Origin: Moniliophthora roreri | Taxonomy: Eukaryota > Basidiomycota > Agaricomycetes > Agaricales > Marasmiaceae | Direction of reading: 5' to 3' | Assembly: GCA_001466705.2 (NCBI GenBank) | Contig: LATX02000179.1 | Coordinates: forward strand, 62,001-126,000 | Length of the DNA stretch: 64,000 nt | In this document: piece after piece, positions 33,621-46,006 of the stretch | Position numbering within the stretch: the first letter of the stretch is position 1 | Layout: the number at the start of each line of letters is the position of its first letter | Notes under the pieces: generated by a model | What the model was told of the DNA's origin: nothing | What the model saw: the letters and a program-made list of their open reading frames with translations, nothing else | Database searches by the model: none | Translations under genes and position numbers: made by a program

Positions 33621-35413
33621 TATTTGACTAGATGCAAACGGAGACTGGGTGATCCACCAGGATTGGGTGAGCAGAAGCCAGTAGTGTTTCTTATTGGTGA
33701 GCCATTATTTGCTTCAATGAAGAAACATCATATGAATACAGGCCAAGAGGTTGCAGGGAGGCATTCTATCGTGAGAATGGCAGTGATCGAGCAGTATCAC
33801 TGAAACTCCGCTTGTCGTATTACCAATTCGCTCCCTCGGACTCTTATTGAGCCAGTGTCATTACTTGCTAAACACTCATTGCTTATCGCAGTCGGCAGGA
33901 CAATGCTTGAGCGCTAAATATTTGATTACAGGTTATGTACTTATCCTAGATGCTTGTTACCTCATATAATTTGCCACTCATCTATATTTCACTAGTTCTC
34001 TGTAGTGATGGCCCAGAAAGTATGTCGTAGCTTTCTGTGGGCCTTGGAATGTTGTTTGTGACCACCAGAGACTGAGGCTATCGTGAGTGCACTATTTGGC
34101 CGCTCGTCTACCAATTATTTTGATCAAGTTCTTTCACACTGTTTGAGGGAATTAGAACCTTGGGCAAATGATTCAGTATGATTTGGCAGATAGCTGGTGA
34201 GTACCCGGATCTTTCATATTCATAATTAATCATTATGCACGGTCATCGTATTCAAGACCCACAGACATGCAAGAAATTCTGATCGGTGTACATGAAGAAG
34301 GAAGAACAAAAAATAGTGGACGATGGAGAAATTTATTATGCACAGTTACCCGAGCTCCAGGTTCCTTTGACACAATCTCTCACCTAAATCATTAAAGGTA
34401 GGGCACCACTGAATGCCGCTTATGGTGCCATCTGGATATTCGCATGAAGGGCGTTCCTTCACAATACCGCATGTGGCCCAATATTTCCTTACGATCGGTG
34501 GAGGGAAGCTATATTAGGGTTCGGAAGGCAAGGGAGGAAGCACTGAATGAGGCGTATCACTTGTTCGTGGAAGTCTCACGTCTAATGGTTGACCAATGTA
34601 TGTCCTTCATCAGAGGCAGATCAATTAGGCCTGAAGCATGTCCTTGGTAGTGTACATCGACGATACATACCCCGCTGAGTAGCAAAGAGGTCACTTGGGT
34701 CCGAAGAGACACGCTTGCATGACCATTGTCACAAATCGCGTCGTGAAGTAAGCCAGAGGCGACGCGACGAGTTTCAAGCGACAAGTTTCAAGCGACACGT
34801 GACAGCGTCAAGTCCATCATGTATCATTTTCCTCCAGAGAAATCAACTCCCATTTCGGCAACGCTAATCCCAGGCATTTATTTTTTTCGCTGGACAGTTC
34901 CGCTTCTAGATAGGACATAGAAACTATTCATGGTAAACAAGCATTACCCCCAGCAGTGTATTGTGAGTCTCTGATTCCAAGTGGCCGCTGGCTCTCTGCT
35001 TCTCTCCGCCTAGCTAGCCTGGCAAGCCCAGTTCAGTACGAGAATAAGATAGTCGTTCTTTTTTGTATAGACTCTCCGCCGTGCTCAATGAAGCACTCAG
35101 TAATCAAAGTTGTAATCTGCAGGCACTTCGAGAACCTTCATCTTTAGACGAGTTTGAACGCTGCTGCATAGCCAGAGCAGATTCGCGAATGCCAAACTGG
35201 GTTGATGAAACAGTTGAATCATCCGGCTTTGAGGCTGGCCTTACACTGTAGGTTGCAGTCGAACCTCAGCATTGTTGGCAGCAGGGACTATATGACAACA
35301 ACTCCATAGATAAATGGCTGGCACAAAGTACGATCCTGCCATTGTGCGGTTGGCGTGGCAGGTCGTCACCTGGTCGTCATAAGGCCTGATTACATTCTGT
35401 TGTTTGGGTGCCG
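33621..35413. other. long stretch without a supported gene
   Basis: Only short unrelated frames on both strands. A small direct repeat, TTTCAAGCGACA, occurs near 34770-34795. I see no domain, RNA gene or terminal repeat. Confidence 0.4.
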
Positions 35414-35421
35414 TATAAATA
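35414..35421 (+). promoter_or_regulatory. TATA box of the 35479 gene
   Basis: TATAAATA lies 58 bp upstream of the start codon, a normal distance for a fungal core promoter. Confidence 0.5.
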
Positions 35422-35478
35422 AAAATCAATGGGCCAACCAACTGCCTAGACTTCTACCCTCTAGACTCTACCTCAACC

Positions 35479-36445
35479 ATGCCAACCAGTTCCCAGCGTC
35501 GTCACACCCGCAATTCGCCAGCATCGACTAATAAACGCTCTTATCCTACTCCCCCCAATCCCATTTCGATTCCTTCAAGTTCGCACCAGCCAATTGCAGG
35601 CAGCTCCCGAGACGTATACATGGAAGAAATGCTGGAAGGTTGCACAACAAAACTTCTTGTGTACACACAGATCATCATGGAGTGTGCTGAATATCTTCGC
35701 ATGTACCCCCACGAATGGGACCAGATTTACCAGGAACTGGAAGCCCAGCATCCAGCGAACCCAAACATTTTTGACAAGCCGAAAGAAGACCTCGATATCA
35801 TGCAAGCGGAATATGACGGTTTGTTGGATCAAACCAGTAATCCAGATTCAGTTTGCGGGTGAGTGGAGAAGACCTTAAGTACACATGGTTCTGATTACCA
35901 CTAGCTATTTGATGAGAATGGCATATGCGCACACGGCCATGCAACTGTACTTATCAGTTCAAGTGTTCCCAAGGACAGCGAGGGATCCGGAGTTCTTTCG
36001 GCGTTGGGATGCGGCATATACCCAGGGGTAAGTTCAAGATTCAACTCCGAGTTATTGGAATAAACTTATTCTACTATATAGTAACACTGCTCTTTTGGAA
36101 CGTGTACCAGCCCCAGGTCCATACACAGCTCCCATGTCAAAGGTTCTTGCTTCACAATTTGCCAATAAGGCAGCCATCGAGCCCTCCAGGTCGGAAAGGG
36201 CGGATACAAGTATGAGGCACTCCCAAAGTCTTGAAGAAGCAAAGGATCTGCTGAAGGATGTGGGCATGTTGCTGAGCAAGAGATTTCGGTACCTCACAGA
36301 GGAGGAAATGGTTGACTGGAGAGTCATTTGCATCCAGCAAAGGGCCGGGAATCAATTTCAATATGTTGTCGAGTTTTCGGACGATGAAGCCGTCTTCGAC
36401 GAAGAGCTCGTCATTGACTTGCTTATTGACAGTGTTGATGTATAA
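35479..36445 (+). CDS. hypothetical protein, three exons, intact
   Basis: Exons 35479-35858, 35905-36027 and 36082-36445 join in phase (both Gly codons are split GG|N) across introns of 46 and 54 nt. The product is about 288 aa: a disordered Ser/Pro/Arg N-terminus, a helical region (YMEEMLEGCTTKLLVYTQII; KPKEDLDIMQAEYDGLLDQ), an Arg/Ala-rich middle, and a C-terminal domain (SLEEAKDLLKDVGMLLSKRF) with an acidic end (DEELVIDLLIDSVDV). Coiled-coil-like heptads are visible but the family is not recognised. It has a TATA box and no defects, so it is one of the few clearly healthy host genes here. Confidence 0.7.
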
Positions 36446-37179
36446 ATAGCAACATTAACGAACTAGACGAAATTGATGCAGCATGTTCAACTCCAAGCTG
36501 GAATCACCCTTTCTGACATCTTACGGAATTGCAGAACCGAGGCCCGTGTATGTACACGGTATAATATCGAACAATTGGACTATCATAAGATTGTCTCTGG
36601 AGCACACTTTGTTCCACATGTGAGCTTGCGTTTGGAACCATGAAAGAACAATTGCCCCGTACATGCTGAGCTTTTACAACCATCTGTCATCTTTGGAGAG
36701 ACTTATCCGGTATATGTTCTCGTATTCTCCTTTGTTCATCGGCTTCTCTACTCCGCAAAGATTTCATCTCCGGTCTTGGCTGCATCGGTCAGAAGCTTGC
36801 CATGGACATTGGACTACACCGGCTTCAACCTTCTCTGAATTGAACACTGTGTCCTACAAGAGACCCAAAAACATCCTGTTCCTGGCAAGCAGAAGAACAC
36901 TTTTTGGGTCATTTTGCATTTGCTAACGCAATAAGTTTCTCACTCTTCCCATGAATTTTCTCATATAAGGCACAAGAACTCATCTGTAAGGGCATCATGG
37001 CTCAAGCTCCCCTCGGTATAATCCTCTCTCCCCATATTCTTAATATGCCCCCAGGGACATATGGCATCTCATATGACATCTTTACAAATCGAACAGAGGA
37101 TGAACCTCCTTGGGGTTGGGGTAGCCCATGAGGTAAGCAGGCTACTGTGCAAGACTGATCCTCTCATGGCTGATATTAC
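36446..37179. other. no confident gene; possible upstream exons
   Basis: Short open blocks, for example MAQAPLGIILSPHILNMPPG from 36998, could be 5' exons of the gene below, but splice joins cannot be settled by eye. Confidence 0.3.
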
Positions 37180-38226
37180 TCATAGCAAGTACGTACCGCG
37201 CTTTCATCCAGCAGCTGGTGGCCTGGGGGTTTGTCCACTCACAATATTCCTCGTATAACCACCCACATACGACTGCCGTTCAAACTTACATGTGGCTTTT
37301 ATCCCTCCACAACACCATTCCCCCATCAAAACTAGCTACTACAATCCAAGGGATTAAAATGTTTTATATCCAGGACGTTGCATGGTGGGATGCAACCTCT
37401 GCAGTATCCCTCGGAGGAGCTTATGCTAGAACACTGCAGGGTTCTACCTGTTACAGTCGGACATGGACAGACTATCTTTTTCCTTCCTTCTATCTCTTGC
37501 TTTGACACTTTAGCGCCTTCGAGCGCTAGTTTTCTCGTTTCTATCTATGCTTCTCATTGACATCTGGACATATCCACCTTCCCAGTTCCCTTTTCCAACT
37601 TCATGCCTTTCTCATTATTTAAGATGTCATCACTATGTCATTCACGACATCAGTATGATATTATTATTCTATTTGTTTCTTTCCCTTTCTATTTATGATC
37701 CGACGTCATCTCTGACATCGGTTATTGTATCATCATATTTATTTTTACTTCCTCGACATCACTTCTGATGTCATGTTCCTATTTATCATGTCGTCAAAGG
37801 CACACTCTATTTACTAAACAAACGATGTCGATCTAACAGTTTGTGTACAAACTAGTAGTTACAATCGTTGTATAAGTAGATAGTTTGTGGGTCTAAGCTA
37901 CTTTAGCTTGACCTAGTTAACTCTTTGGACATCTTGCTCAAACACGACCAAACTCTGAGGACTTTAGCGCAAGCCGAAGAACTCAAACTCGAACTTGCTC
38001 CTTTTGTCAACTTAGCGCCGCTACGTAAAAAGTGGTTGTTGAGTTGTTGTCATTGCAGCGCAAGTAACGTAACACTACCCCTAGGGAAGTGGTGGCTGAC
38101 ATGTTGGCAACCGGAGCGCCTGCATTGACTGTACCCCCCATGCCCTGCACGGCTGCTACCTTCCATGTACCAAAATACATGCACTGCACGCTAGCAGCTT
38201 TGGATCCTGCAAACTATCTTGAATAG
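37180..38226 (+). pseudogene. unknown host gene split by a solo LTR
   Basis: The block before the LTR includes FIQQLVAWGFVHSQYSSYNH and QTYMWLLSLHNTIPPSKLAT and reaches GGAYARTLQGST. The block after it continues in the same frame (PREVVADMLATG ... LAALDPANYLE) to TAG at 38224-38226 once the LTR and one CTACC are removed. No domain recognised. Upstream exons are unclear. Confidence 0.45.
37449..38074 (+). repeat. solo LTR (family C)
   Basis: 626 bp, TGTTACAGTC...ACGTAACA, with a perfect CTACC duplication (37444-37448 and 38075-38079). Near-identical to the copy at 19435-20059, with a few transitions. Confidence 0.92.
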
Positions 38227-38568
38227 GTACATCACACTCTCCTCCGTTCAAGGTATATATGCTGATATTCCTGCGGTTCGACAGGGAGATGGGTAGAATC
38301 TTGACTCAGAAATTTGGCACGGTTGGCAAAGCATATTGACATTACAGCGATTGTACTCTATCATTGTATTATATCCGAGTCATAGAACGGCCATTGTTTA
38401 TGTCATTTCAAAGTCACGAATGTGCTATGAAGTAAGTCAAATAGCTTCTAGAGTATATTATGTGCAACCTGCCTCCCAGGTTGAGGCCCTGAGGGTGCTG
38501 TGAAGTCGTAAAATGATTGAAGCTTCCGCATTGGCGACGATCAGTCCACAAGAACCAGTGAGCAAGGA

Positions 38569-41500
38569 TTAACCACTCACTCTATCGAGAGGTTTCACAT
38601 GGAATATTCCATCCTCGATTTCACATAAAGAAAGGTGCGACAGGATGGAAGCTTGGGAAATAATACTCAGCAGAGGACTCAGATGGTGGTCTTCGTGTTG
38701 CGGTGGTGCTCTGCATAAATGACCACCGGCTGACCTGAATTCCCGATATCTGCTGTCCAGCTCGGATGGAGCCAACAATTGCTGGAAACGATTGACCTTG
38801 AGATAGAAATCACCCCCTACGTTGTATCCTGTCTGGTGTTGGACATAAAATATTTCAATAATTTGGCCAGAGACACGATACTCCCTATCATGAAAGAAAA
38901 CTAGTGAATCTGAAAGTGATCATGAGCGAATAGTGTACGTGACCCCTCGGATGGCCATCTGCTTGAGGAAATAGCTCTGGATATCAATTCGCACCAGTTC
39001 CTTGATGCCTTTAAAGCGGTTTTGAACTATCAGCTCGATTTCAGCCATTTCGCTGTTAGGGATAAATCGCAGCTCAGCCGCTCCCAACGCAGCGGTATTG
39101 TTACAATCAATTAGGTTGGCTTTCTTGGTCCCACGATCATCCTTGGAGGTGATTGCACACAAAGACTTGACCTGATTTGGTACCGTTGCTCGCAGGTCTT
39201 TGTCAGAATCCATGAGCCCATAAAGGTTAGCGGTTTCGTTGCATGAATGCATTTGTGTTGACTCTAGTTCACCTATGTAATAGAAATTAGTTGTTACATT
39301 AGAATGAGGGTTTGGAGTCTCACCAAATTTCATGTTCACATTTTGTTCTTGCATGAACAGTATGTAGCGCTCCTGTGCACTGGCATTTCGGCAATGGTTA
39401 GGACCCATCTCTTCCATAAACTCCCCGACATGTAGCAAGGCATGATGAGTAGAATGAACGCTCGCTCCCTTGAAGAGGTCCAACAATCCATGCAGATAAA
39501 TTCCTATCAGTTGCTCATACTCGGCGATGTCGGTTTGGGTGATTTGGCGTAGACTAGCAATCTCAATTGCCTGGACCAGTACCATGAAGTTACGAAGTAG
39601 TTCCCTTTTCCTCTCTTCTGCTGAGCCCCATAGTCGGATTAACATGATGGGAAGGTGTACAGTACAAAGTACCCTCCATTGATCGGTGCTTAGCTTGCCA
39701 CGTTCCATTGTTCCCCAATTGGGAGGAGCAGGACTCATCCATGATGGAAGAACTGTGTGCCTCATATCCTTCCAAACGGCCACAAGAACGTCTTTGCCCA
39801 GAATGCTCCCATGAAATGTAACCGGCTCTTGAGAGAGCGGAGGGATCAAGGTTGCGAGCTTCCGATAGCGGTGAGCAGCGACCAAAGATTAATAAATCAC
39901 TACTCACGAAGAATTTCATTCTTTTGTAGAGATCTGCTTTGGACCCAGTATCGGAGAGCCTGCAGGATCTACAGCAGAATTTCATCACTACTTTTCCTGC
40001 ACTTTCAACGGTGCTTTGGGCTTTGTCGGACAAGATATTGTAGAAGAAGTCAATAATCCTTCACTTATGATGCTGCTGCATATTATCATATGAGAGCTCG
40101 AATTCTTGCCCAGATGTCCCAGTTTCCATCGACAACACGGAGGAGGCACGTGAGGCACCAAGCAATGCGCGACTCACTGGATCACAATTGCGAAGTAGCA
40201 GAGTGTTGAGTCGGATGCCTTCTCGAGAATTCAGCCTGTTTTGTGCGACAAAGTGGTGAATCGTCGCAGAAATTTGGTCGCTACCAGGTGGTAAAGCTCC
40301 TTGCGGTTGTGGAGGAATGTTGCTAAGCTTCAGAAAGCGTCAGCTGATAAAATAGATGGAGGCGAAGTGACATACGTAGAGCTTCATCCTTTCATACAGG
40401 CTTGCTCTGGTTCTCTGGTCAGAGAGCCCACAAGCTCTGCAGCAGAACATCATAACGGCTTTACCAGCCCCTTCTGCAGTGCTCTGAGCCTTCCCGGATA
40501 GCATGTGGTAGAAAAAATCAATAATCTTCTTTATCTCATGTGGCTCCATGCTTTCGTACGACAATTGACCCTGGGACCCACTCCATGGGTGAACAGATGA
40601 GGCTCGCGATCCTCGGTCATTTGTATTGGAGTTTTGGAGCAATAGCTTATTGAGTCTTGCTCCGCCCAAAGATGTGAAGCCGTTGTGATTGACGAAGTGA
40701 CGAATAGTCTGCATAATCCTGTCATCACCTTCGGCTGAAAACTCAGGGAGGGTGACAGCGGAAGGATCACTCAAGGTGGCTCTCTGCAATGTCATAAGTG
40801 ATCGGAAAAATCAACATAAAGAGGGAGTAACTTACCCAGTTAGCCAACGTCCTTGCAAGAAACTCCTTGGAATTCGCAGCGTAATGCAGATCAAGTAGTT
40901 TGCAGAGCCATCTGATGCAGTTGGTCAAATACTGCTTTGTTATCCAGGTTGATAATCCAGTAACTGAGGATTCACTATCAGGGCGGATAGGAAATTGAAT
41001 GATGCTATGTAGACACTGATTGAGGGTGGCCGAAGAAGGCTTTGAAGGCATGGGTACCTCTTTTCCTCTGAGTTTGCCAATATCAGCAGTGGATACACCC
41101 CAGATATCCCTGCAGTGTATCTGAAATGCTCTCAGATAGGCGGTGTGGAATAAATCTATCACTGTACCCCGGATTGGATCCCAATAATCCAACTCCAGGA
41201 GCAGAGTATCGGATACCATTATCATTGAACAGCCTCTTCTGTTCATCTTCGGAGGCTGCAGCTCGCCAAATTGAGGCCTGTGTACGGTGGTCTTTTCCAG
41301 ATCTGGGTGACCAGTGGCTTGGATCAAGGTCCTCGATATTCTGGATCCTGTAATGGCAACAGGTGCAGAAAAATGTTGAAGTTACACTTCCTAAACCTAA
41401 CGCTTGCCTGGCTCCAAGCATATCACAGACGAGAATGGCCAATAAAGCTTTGCAAATCCGCCCGTCCCGAAACTTCCAAGTTCTGCTGAAACGTACCCCA

Positions 41501-43412
41501 GTATGGAATCGTTTGAAGTCCCGAACGACGTATTTTAATGAGTGATTGATTTCGGTAGTGGAAGGTTTCCCTGGTCCGGGAATGACGCCCACTAGGTACA
41601 TATTCTGCAGCAGGTAACGTAGGTGTGGTGGAAAGTTCAGTAGAACCATCCAGATTCCTGTCGAAGATCCCTTCTGCTTGGCCTCCTTATTATGGAATGG
41701 GTTGAAGGCGTCCAGTGAAAGGTAGAAGATATACCTCCCTTCTGTTCTGCTCAACCCGAAAAAAGGAGTTCCATCCGTATCGGTCAGAGAAGCCACAAAC
41801 CGAGAAAACATAATATCTTCCACAGGCTTCTCAAGATATCAAGAGGGGGAAGAATACTGGGGCCGGTAGTTATCTATGATTCTCTCCATGCCACTGCGAC
41901 TGAGTAATCTACCCAGCCATTCCCCCAGCAGTTGATGCTCATAAGTTCGAATAGGAATTGTGAATACCTTGTCCTTGATTCAACGCTTTCTGAAAAGGGA
42001 CGCATCACATGTGGGCGACGTTTCTGTTTTTCGGTGAGTACAACGCAAGCCGCTCAATCCCGGTAAAGTAAGATTGAAACATTTGGGGCAAGATACGAAG
42101 GTTTCAGTGATGGGGTCCAAACGATAGACAGCTTTGATAGACCTGATGTCGAGACGCATTGTTCGAAAAACGTCTTCACTGTTCGTTAATGTGTCCTTGT
42201 AGCTTTGAATCAAAAAGGAAGTTGCTCAGCGAGATAAGCGGAATATGACGTGAACCGTCAGAACTGCTACCTCGACCGATGCAACCTGCTTATCCGAAGA
42301 GCCTGGTCTAAGGAAGTATCAATCTGCGCAAAATGAGAGGGAATATAAATGGCGAGTGTGTGGAAATACTCACCTGTCATGACCATAGTTTCATGCTGCT
42401 GCTGGAGGTACCAGTGCCTCTCCTTTAATCTCGAAAGCTTCAGAAGCATTGACATAAGGTGATATTCAAGGTAATCAGCTTTTAATTGGACTGATCACTG
42501 CGTTAATCCTTCCCCTGAATGATTGCCATCCACCAACGATTCATCCAGAGACTTCATGATTTCTTGAAGAGAACAATCTAGCTTGAGCAGGCGAGCTTCA
42601 ACAGACAGAAAATGCTGGTTATGGCGCATATTTCTACCGAAACCCTGGCCTTTCCTGTTGGAAGGGACTCTGAGTGCATGATAACCATGATTCCAGGAGT
42701 ATAATTCATCTATTGATGGGGGCTGGAACTGGGTGAGCGGATCAATTGGAGAGTGGAAGAATTTGAGGGATGGAATGGCAAGAGAATCAACAATATTGCG
42801 AGCTTCTTCACGCTAACGATCAATATAGTTGGAGTAGGTGGAAAGATAACTGAAGGAAGCCTGGAGATGCTGCAGGAGCTGGGCTCCTGAAGACCATGTG
42901 TCGTCTGCATCTTCCTGCAAGTGCTGAGATGCTGGGGTGACCCAAATTGGACTGTCTTCAACGGACCAAATGTCTGGAGAGGCGTTCTCAGGCAAGTCGT
43001 GATTGAATTTTCCCCAATCAATGGAGTTAGAGAATGGTGTATGTCCCCATGATATGCGAGCGTTACTAGGAGCTCTTTCCTGCCCAAAGATCATGGCATT
43101 GGGTCGTTCCACAGACATTTGCATCCACAGCAGGGGAACGTCAGGTTGTGTCCAGCACCCAAATATGGGTAGATCCTCGTGGAACCATACCTCCAAAGGG
43201 TTATCTGCCAAGTTCTCCCCTGGAGCTTCCCATTGAGGAAAATGTGGGGGAGCCCATCCGAGTGAAGGTCCCAGTTCCGCATCATGTGGTTGGGAGCGAC
43301 TGCTATTGGAAGGATCGGAAGATGTATGATTGGGAATGTATTGGCCATGGGTTGAGGACCAATTTCCGGGAACCTGTTCATTTTGTTGAAACCATAAATT
43401 TGAAGAAGTCAA
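38569..43412 (-). pseudogene. Plavaka/Tnp2-like CACTA-type transposase
   Basis: Minus-strand blocks in order: Trp/Pro-rich N-terminal region (43412-42813); a Cys-bearing block (VSCPKCFNLTLPG near 42100); the Tnp2 core (LSLDAFNPFHNKEA, LLNFPPHLRYLLQNMYLVGV, PGPGKPSTTEINHSLKYVVR, 41740-41560); then ELDYWDPIRGTVIDLFHTAY (41190). Two copies of a SAP-like exon follow (40800-40375 and 40320-39905). Then RHTVLPSWMSPAPPNWGTME and DQWRVLCTVHLPIMLIRLWG (39770-39640), YLHGLLDLFKGASVHSTHHA (39500-39440) and a C-terminal exon (38778-38569). Introns such as the donor at about 40836 look normal. A TGA in the second SAP-like copy and frame breaks suggest decay. It would cut and paste DNA in the nucleus. I found no convincing terminal inverted repeats. 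Confidence 0.75.
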
Positions 43413-44070
43413 ATCACCCGAATCATTTGCTGGACTTTCCCAGTCTGCATGGGAACTCCTGTGGTACGAAGCAGAAAAGGGATTTGCAGAACTAGAGTAG
43501 TTCTATGGTTATTGGTTCCATCTGCTTTTATCATTTGAGCACTTACTTATTGTCCATGTACTTTGTCGTATTTTTTGGTTGTGGAAGCTTCTACAAAGGG
43601 GTGCAATCACATCGCATCATAAATCCGCACGATGATGGATCAATCGGCTCAATGATTTCATCATAAATCACCACAAGCTTCGCTTGTGAGCCTCGGCCCA
43701 CCCACCCGCGGGAGATCGAAGCGGAAGTGGTATCCGAGTTCAAATTGACGCTTAGATCAAAAAAGTAATATTATCCGCCACCTTAGTTTCCTACTACACC
43801 TCATTGCACCTTATGCATACATCCAGACCTCTCTTCTGCATCTCTTGTAAAAGATGGGCCTTTACTTCTTGCCGCTGGAGCTCTGGCTACTCGACGAGGT
43901 GTATTTGTAATTGTCGCAGTCATCGTTATAGTATGTGAACCATTCAGGTTGGAGTAGTAATAAAAGCCATCCCTACCAATCACAGTCAGCATCGAGAAGA
44001 AGCAAGTCGACAAAGACAGGAGAACTTACTGAATTGAGTGAATGGTACGAGTTTGTGTTGTGCGATTATC
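43413..44070. other. intergenic; contains a small perfect hairpin
   Basis: CACAAGC (43672-43678), loop TTC, GCTTGTG (43682-43688) is the only notable structure. No gene seen. Confidence 0.4.
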
Positions 44071-45064
44071 CTATTTGTAACGGTAGACGTGTCGCTGGAA
44101 GACTCCTCGAGGCATAGAGAAGATAGTGTCAGCATTGAGCGAAGGAAATACGTGAGCTGCTTGCCGAAGATGGGTACGTATTTGGGCGAGATCGAGGTTA
44201 TCGAATTTCAACTTCTCGTCATCCGCTGCACTTGGAGCATGAGATATTTGAAAGCACAATAAGCTTCCTCCGCGTCCGCAGCAGCAATGGATAAATGCAC
44301 AACGCCAGGGACACAGATGATCTCCAATGTGCAGTTGATCGCCGGCACCGCTTGATTGCAGTCGTCCAAGGACCAGGCATAATGAAGTTGTCGAGACCAT
44401 GCTCCTGGAGGACTCGGATGTGTCCTCGATCTGGAGGGATTTGAATTATCCTCAGGGAAGCGAACAATGCACGAAGGGTCGGACAGTTGCTGAACAAGTC
44501 GCAATGGAAATACAAAAACCCTCTTTCTTGCGGAACAAAGAGTCTCAGATCCGTTGTTTGGGAGCGTTCCAGATAAAAGTCGTGTGAGGAGAGTGAGTTG
44601 GCAGTGATGTGGGATGTCCCATTCCTCGAACAGAATGACTATAGACGACGGGCTTGATGGTGCAATATCTCTCCAGTGCCCGCATGTCCTGGATACAGCA
44701 AGGGCTGGTGCCACCTTCCTTGGAAATGTCGTTGAACATGGTGAAGATGTTCTGAAGAATCTTTGGTGGCAAGCAGTGCACTGGGGAAAGTAAGTAGCAA
44801 TGCTGGGAAAGCATCTCCAAGGGCGGGAGAGATTCTGAGTTTGCTGATCTCGACTTCACAGCAGACAAGCACTTTCTCTGCATCACTTGCCAATTGCTCG
44901 CCAACGCAATCATCTGAAAGTGATGCGGTGTGTCGAAGCATTATATCTATGGGAAGATTGTGGGTGGAGGTTGTGCTTGAGAATCGTGGTTCATTTAGAG
45001 ATATTGTAGCCATGGATAAGTTCCCGCCTTTTATGGTGTAACAATATCTAGCTGTACCGAGCAC
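44071..45064 (-). pseudogene. F-box protein, frameshifted
   Basis: Minus-strand pieces in different frames give EQLASDAEKVLVCCEVEISK, then the F-box LLSPVHCLPPKILQNIFTMF (near 44770-44710), then LAVSRTCGHWRDIAPSSP (near 44700-44640), the classic basidiomycete F-box plus CRHWRDIA signature, and an LRR-like C-terminal region to about 44208. At least one frameshift lies before the F-box. As an SCF adaptor it would bind Skp1. Confidence 0.6.
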
Positions 45065-45900
45065 TCAAACTCGACTGCAACGAATAAAACCCGTCCAATA
45101 TGTTTTGAGGACTTTTGCGAGGGAAGAAGCAAGTTTAGCTAGGCATAGATGAAGATCATCTCACCCATCATGGGAGCTTCGGTCGGTGGACTCCTTGCCG
45201 TACTTCGATACATCTACATCCAGAAAGAGGCTGGCAAAACGCCCATCACGAGCGCATACTCGATAGAAGATTGTTTTAAACTCCTCATCCGAGAGCTTCA
45301 AGATTAATGCTGAATCAGGAGCATGCTGAAAGAGGTTCAAGGTTGCCGTGGTTTACCGAATACGATACCACTCGTCAAAAAGATTCTAGGCAGTCTTGAA
45401 TATTCCTCTACCGCGAATGGCTCTCTGGATTTCAGTTTCCCTGAAACGCGCTTGCTTTCGCCTTCAAAGCACGCATGCCAAAAGGTGATGCACCTGGGGT
45501 GTTTCGGTATTTCTCGGAGAATCATAATCTGCATCGGAATGCGTCGATTATGGCGAAGATTGCAGCGAGGGTATGAGGGGCTGCATCAGTGATCGATTAT
45601 CAGTGCTGCTCAAATGCAAAGGGCTGAGAAAGCTTGCCACTGCTCCACATTGCGACGAAGGCAGCGCGGCATTCTAGAAAAGATCTTAAACTCATGCATG
45701 ATGTCCACTTGTTCAGCTGGAATGCTGGGACCAGAGTTTAGAATAGGCCACGCAGCCCATTTGCTGAAAGTGCAGGTTCTGAAACAACTGCTAAGGCACT
45801 GAGCATCAGCAGAAGCACCTGGATTAGGGTAGCGCCACTCCCTCCAAGAGCATCGGCCAGAGCCAGCTCGTTAAGAAATTAAGTGCCACAGACAACATTG
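45065..45900 (-). pseudogene. F-box/LRR family C-terminal remnant
   Basis: Disconnected minus-strand stretches, for example ILKLSDEEFKTIFYRVCARD (45300-45230) and EIPKHPRCITFWHACFEGES, resemble C-terminal parts of the same F-box family. No complete frame. Low certainty. Confidence 0.3.
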
Positions 45901-46006
45901 GTTTGGAGGTTCAGAGGTATGCCGCAAGCCGTCGAACGGTGAGGACCCCGATGCACTGGAAAGGTATCAACCATGCTAAGCGAACAGCTACGGTGCAGAA
46001 ATATTA

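Noticed and set aside
38227..43800. Terminal inverted repeats of a CACTA/Plavaka element
   Set aside because: No matching CACT(A/G) ends with a flanking duplication could be found by eye on both sides.
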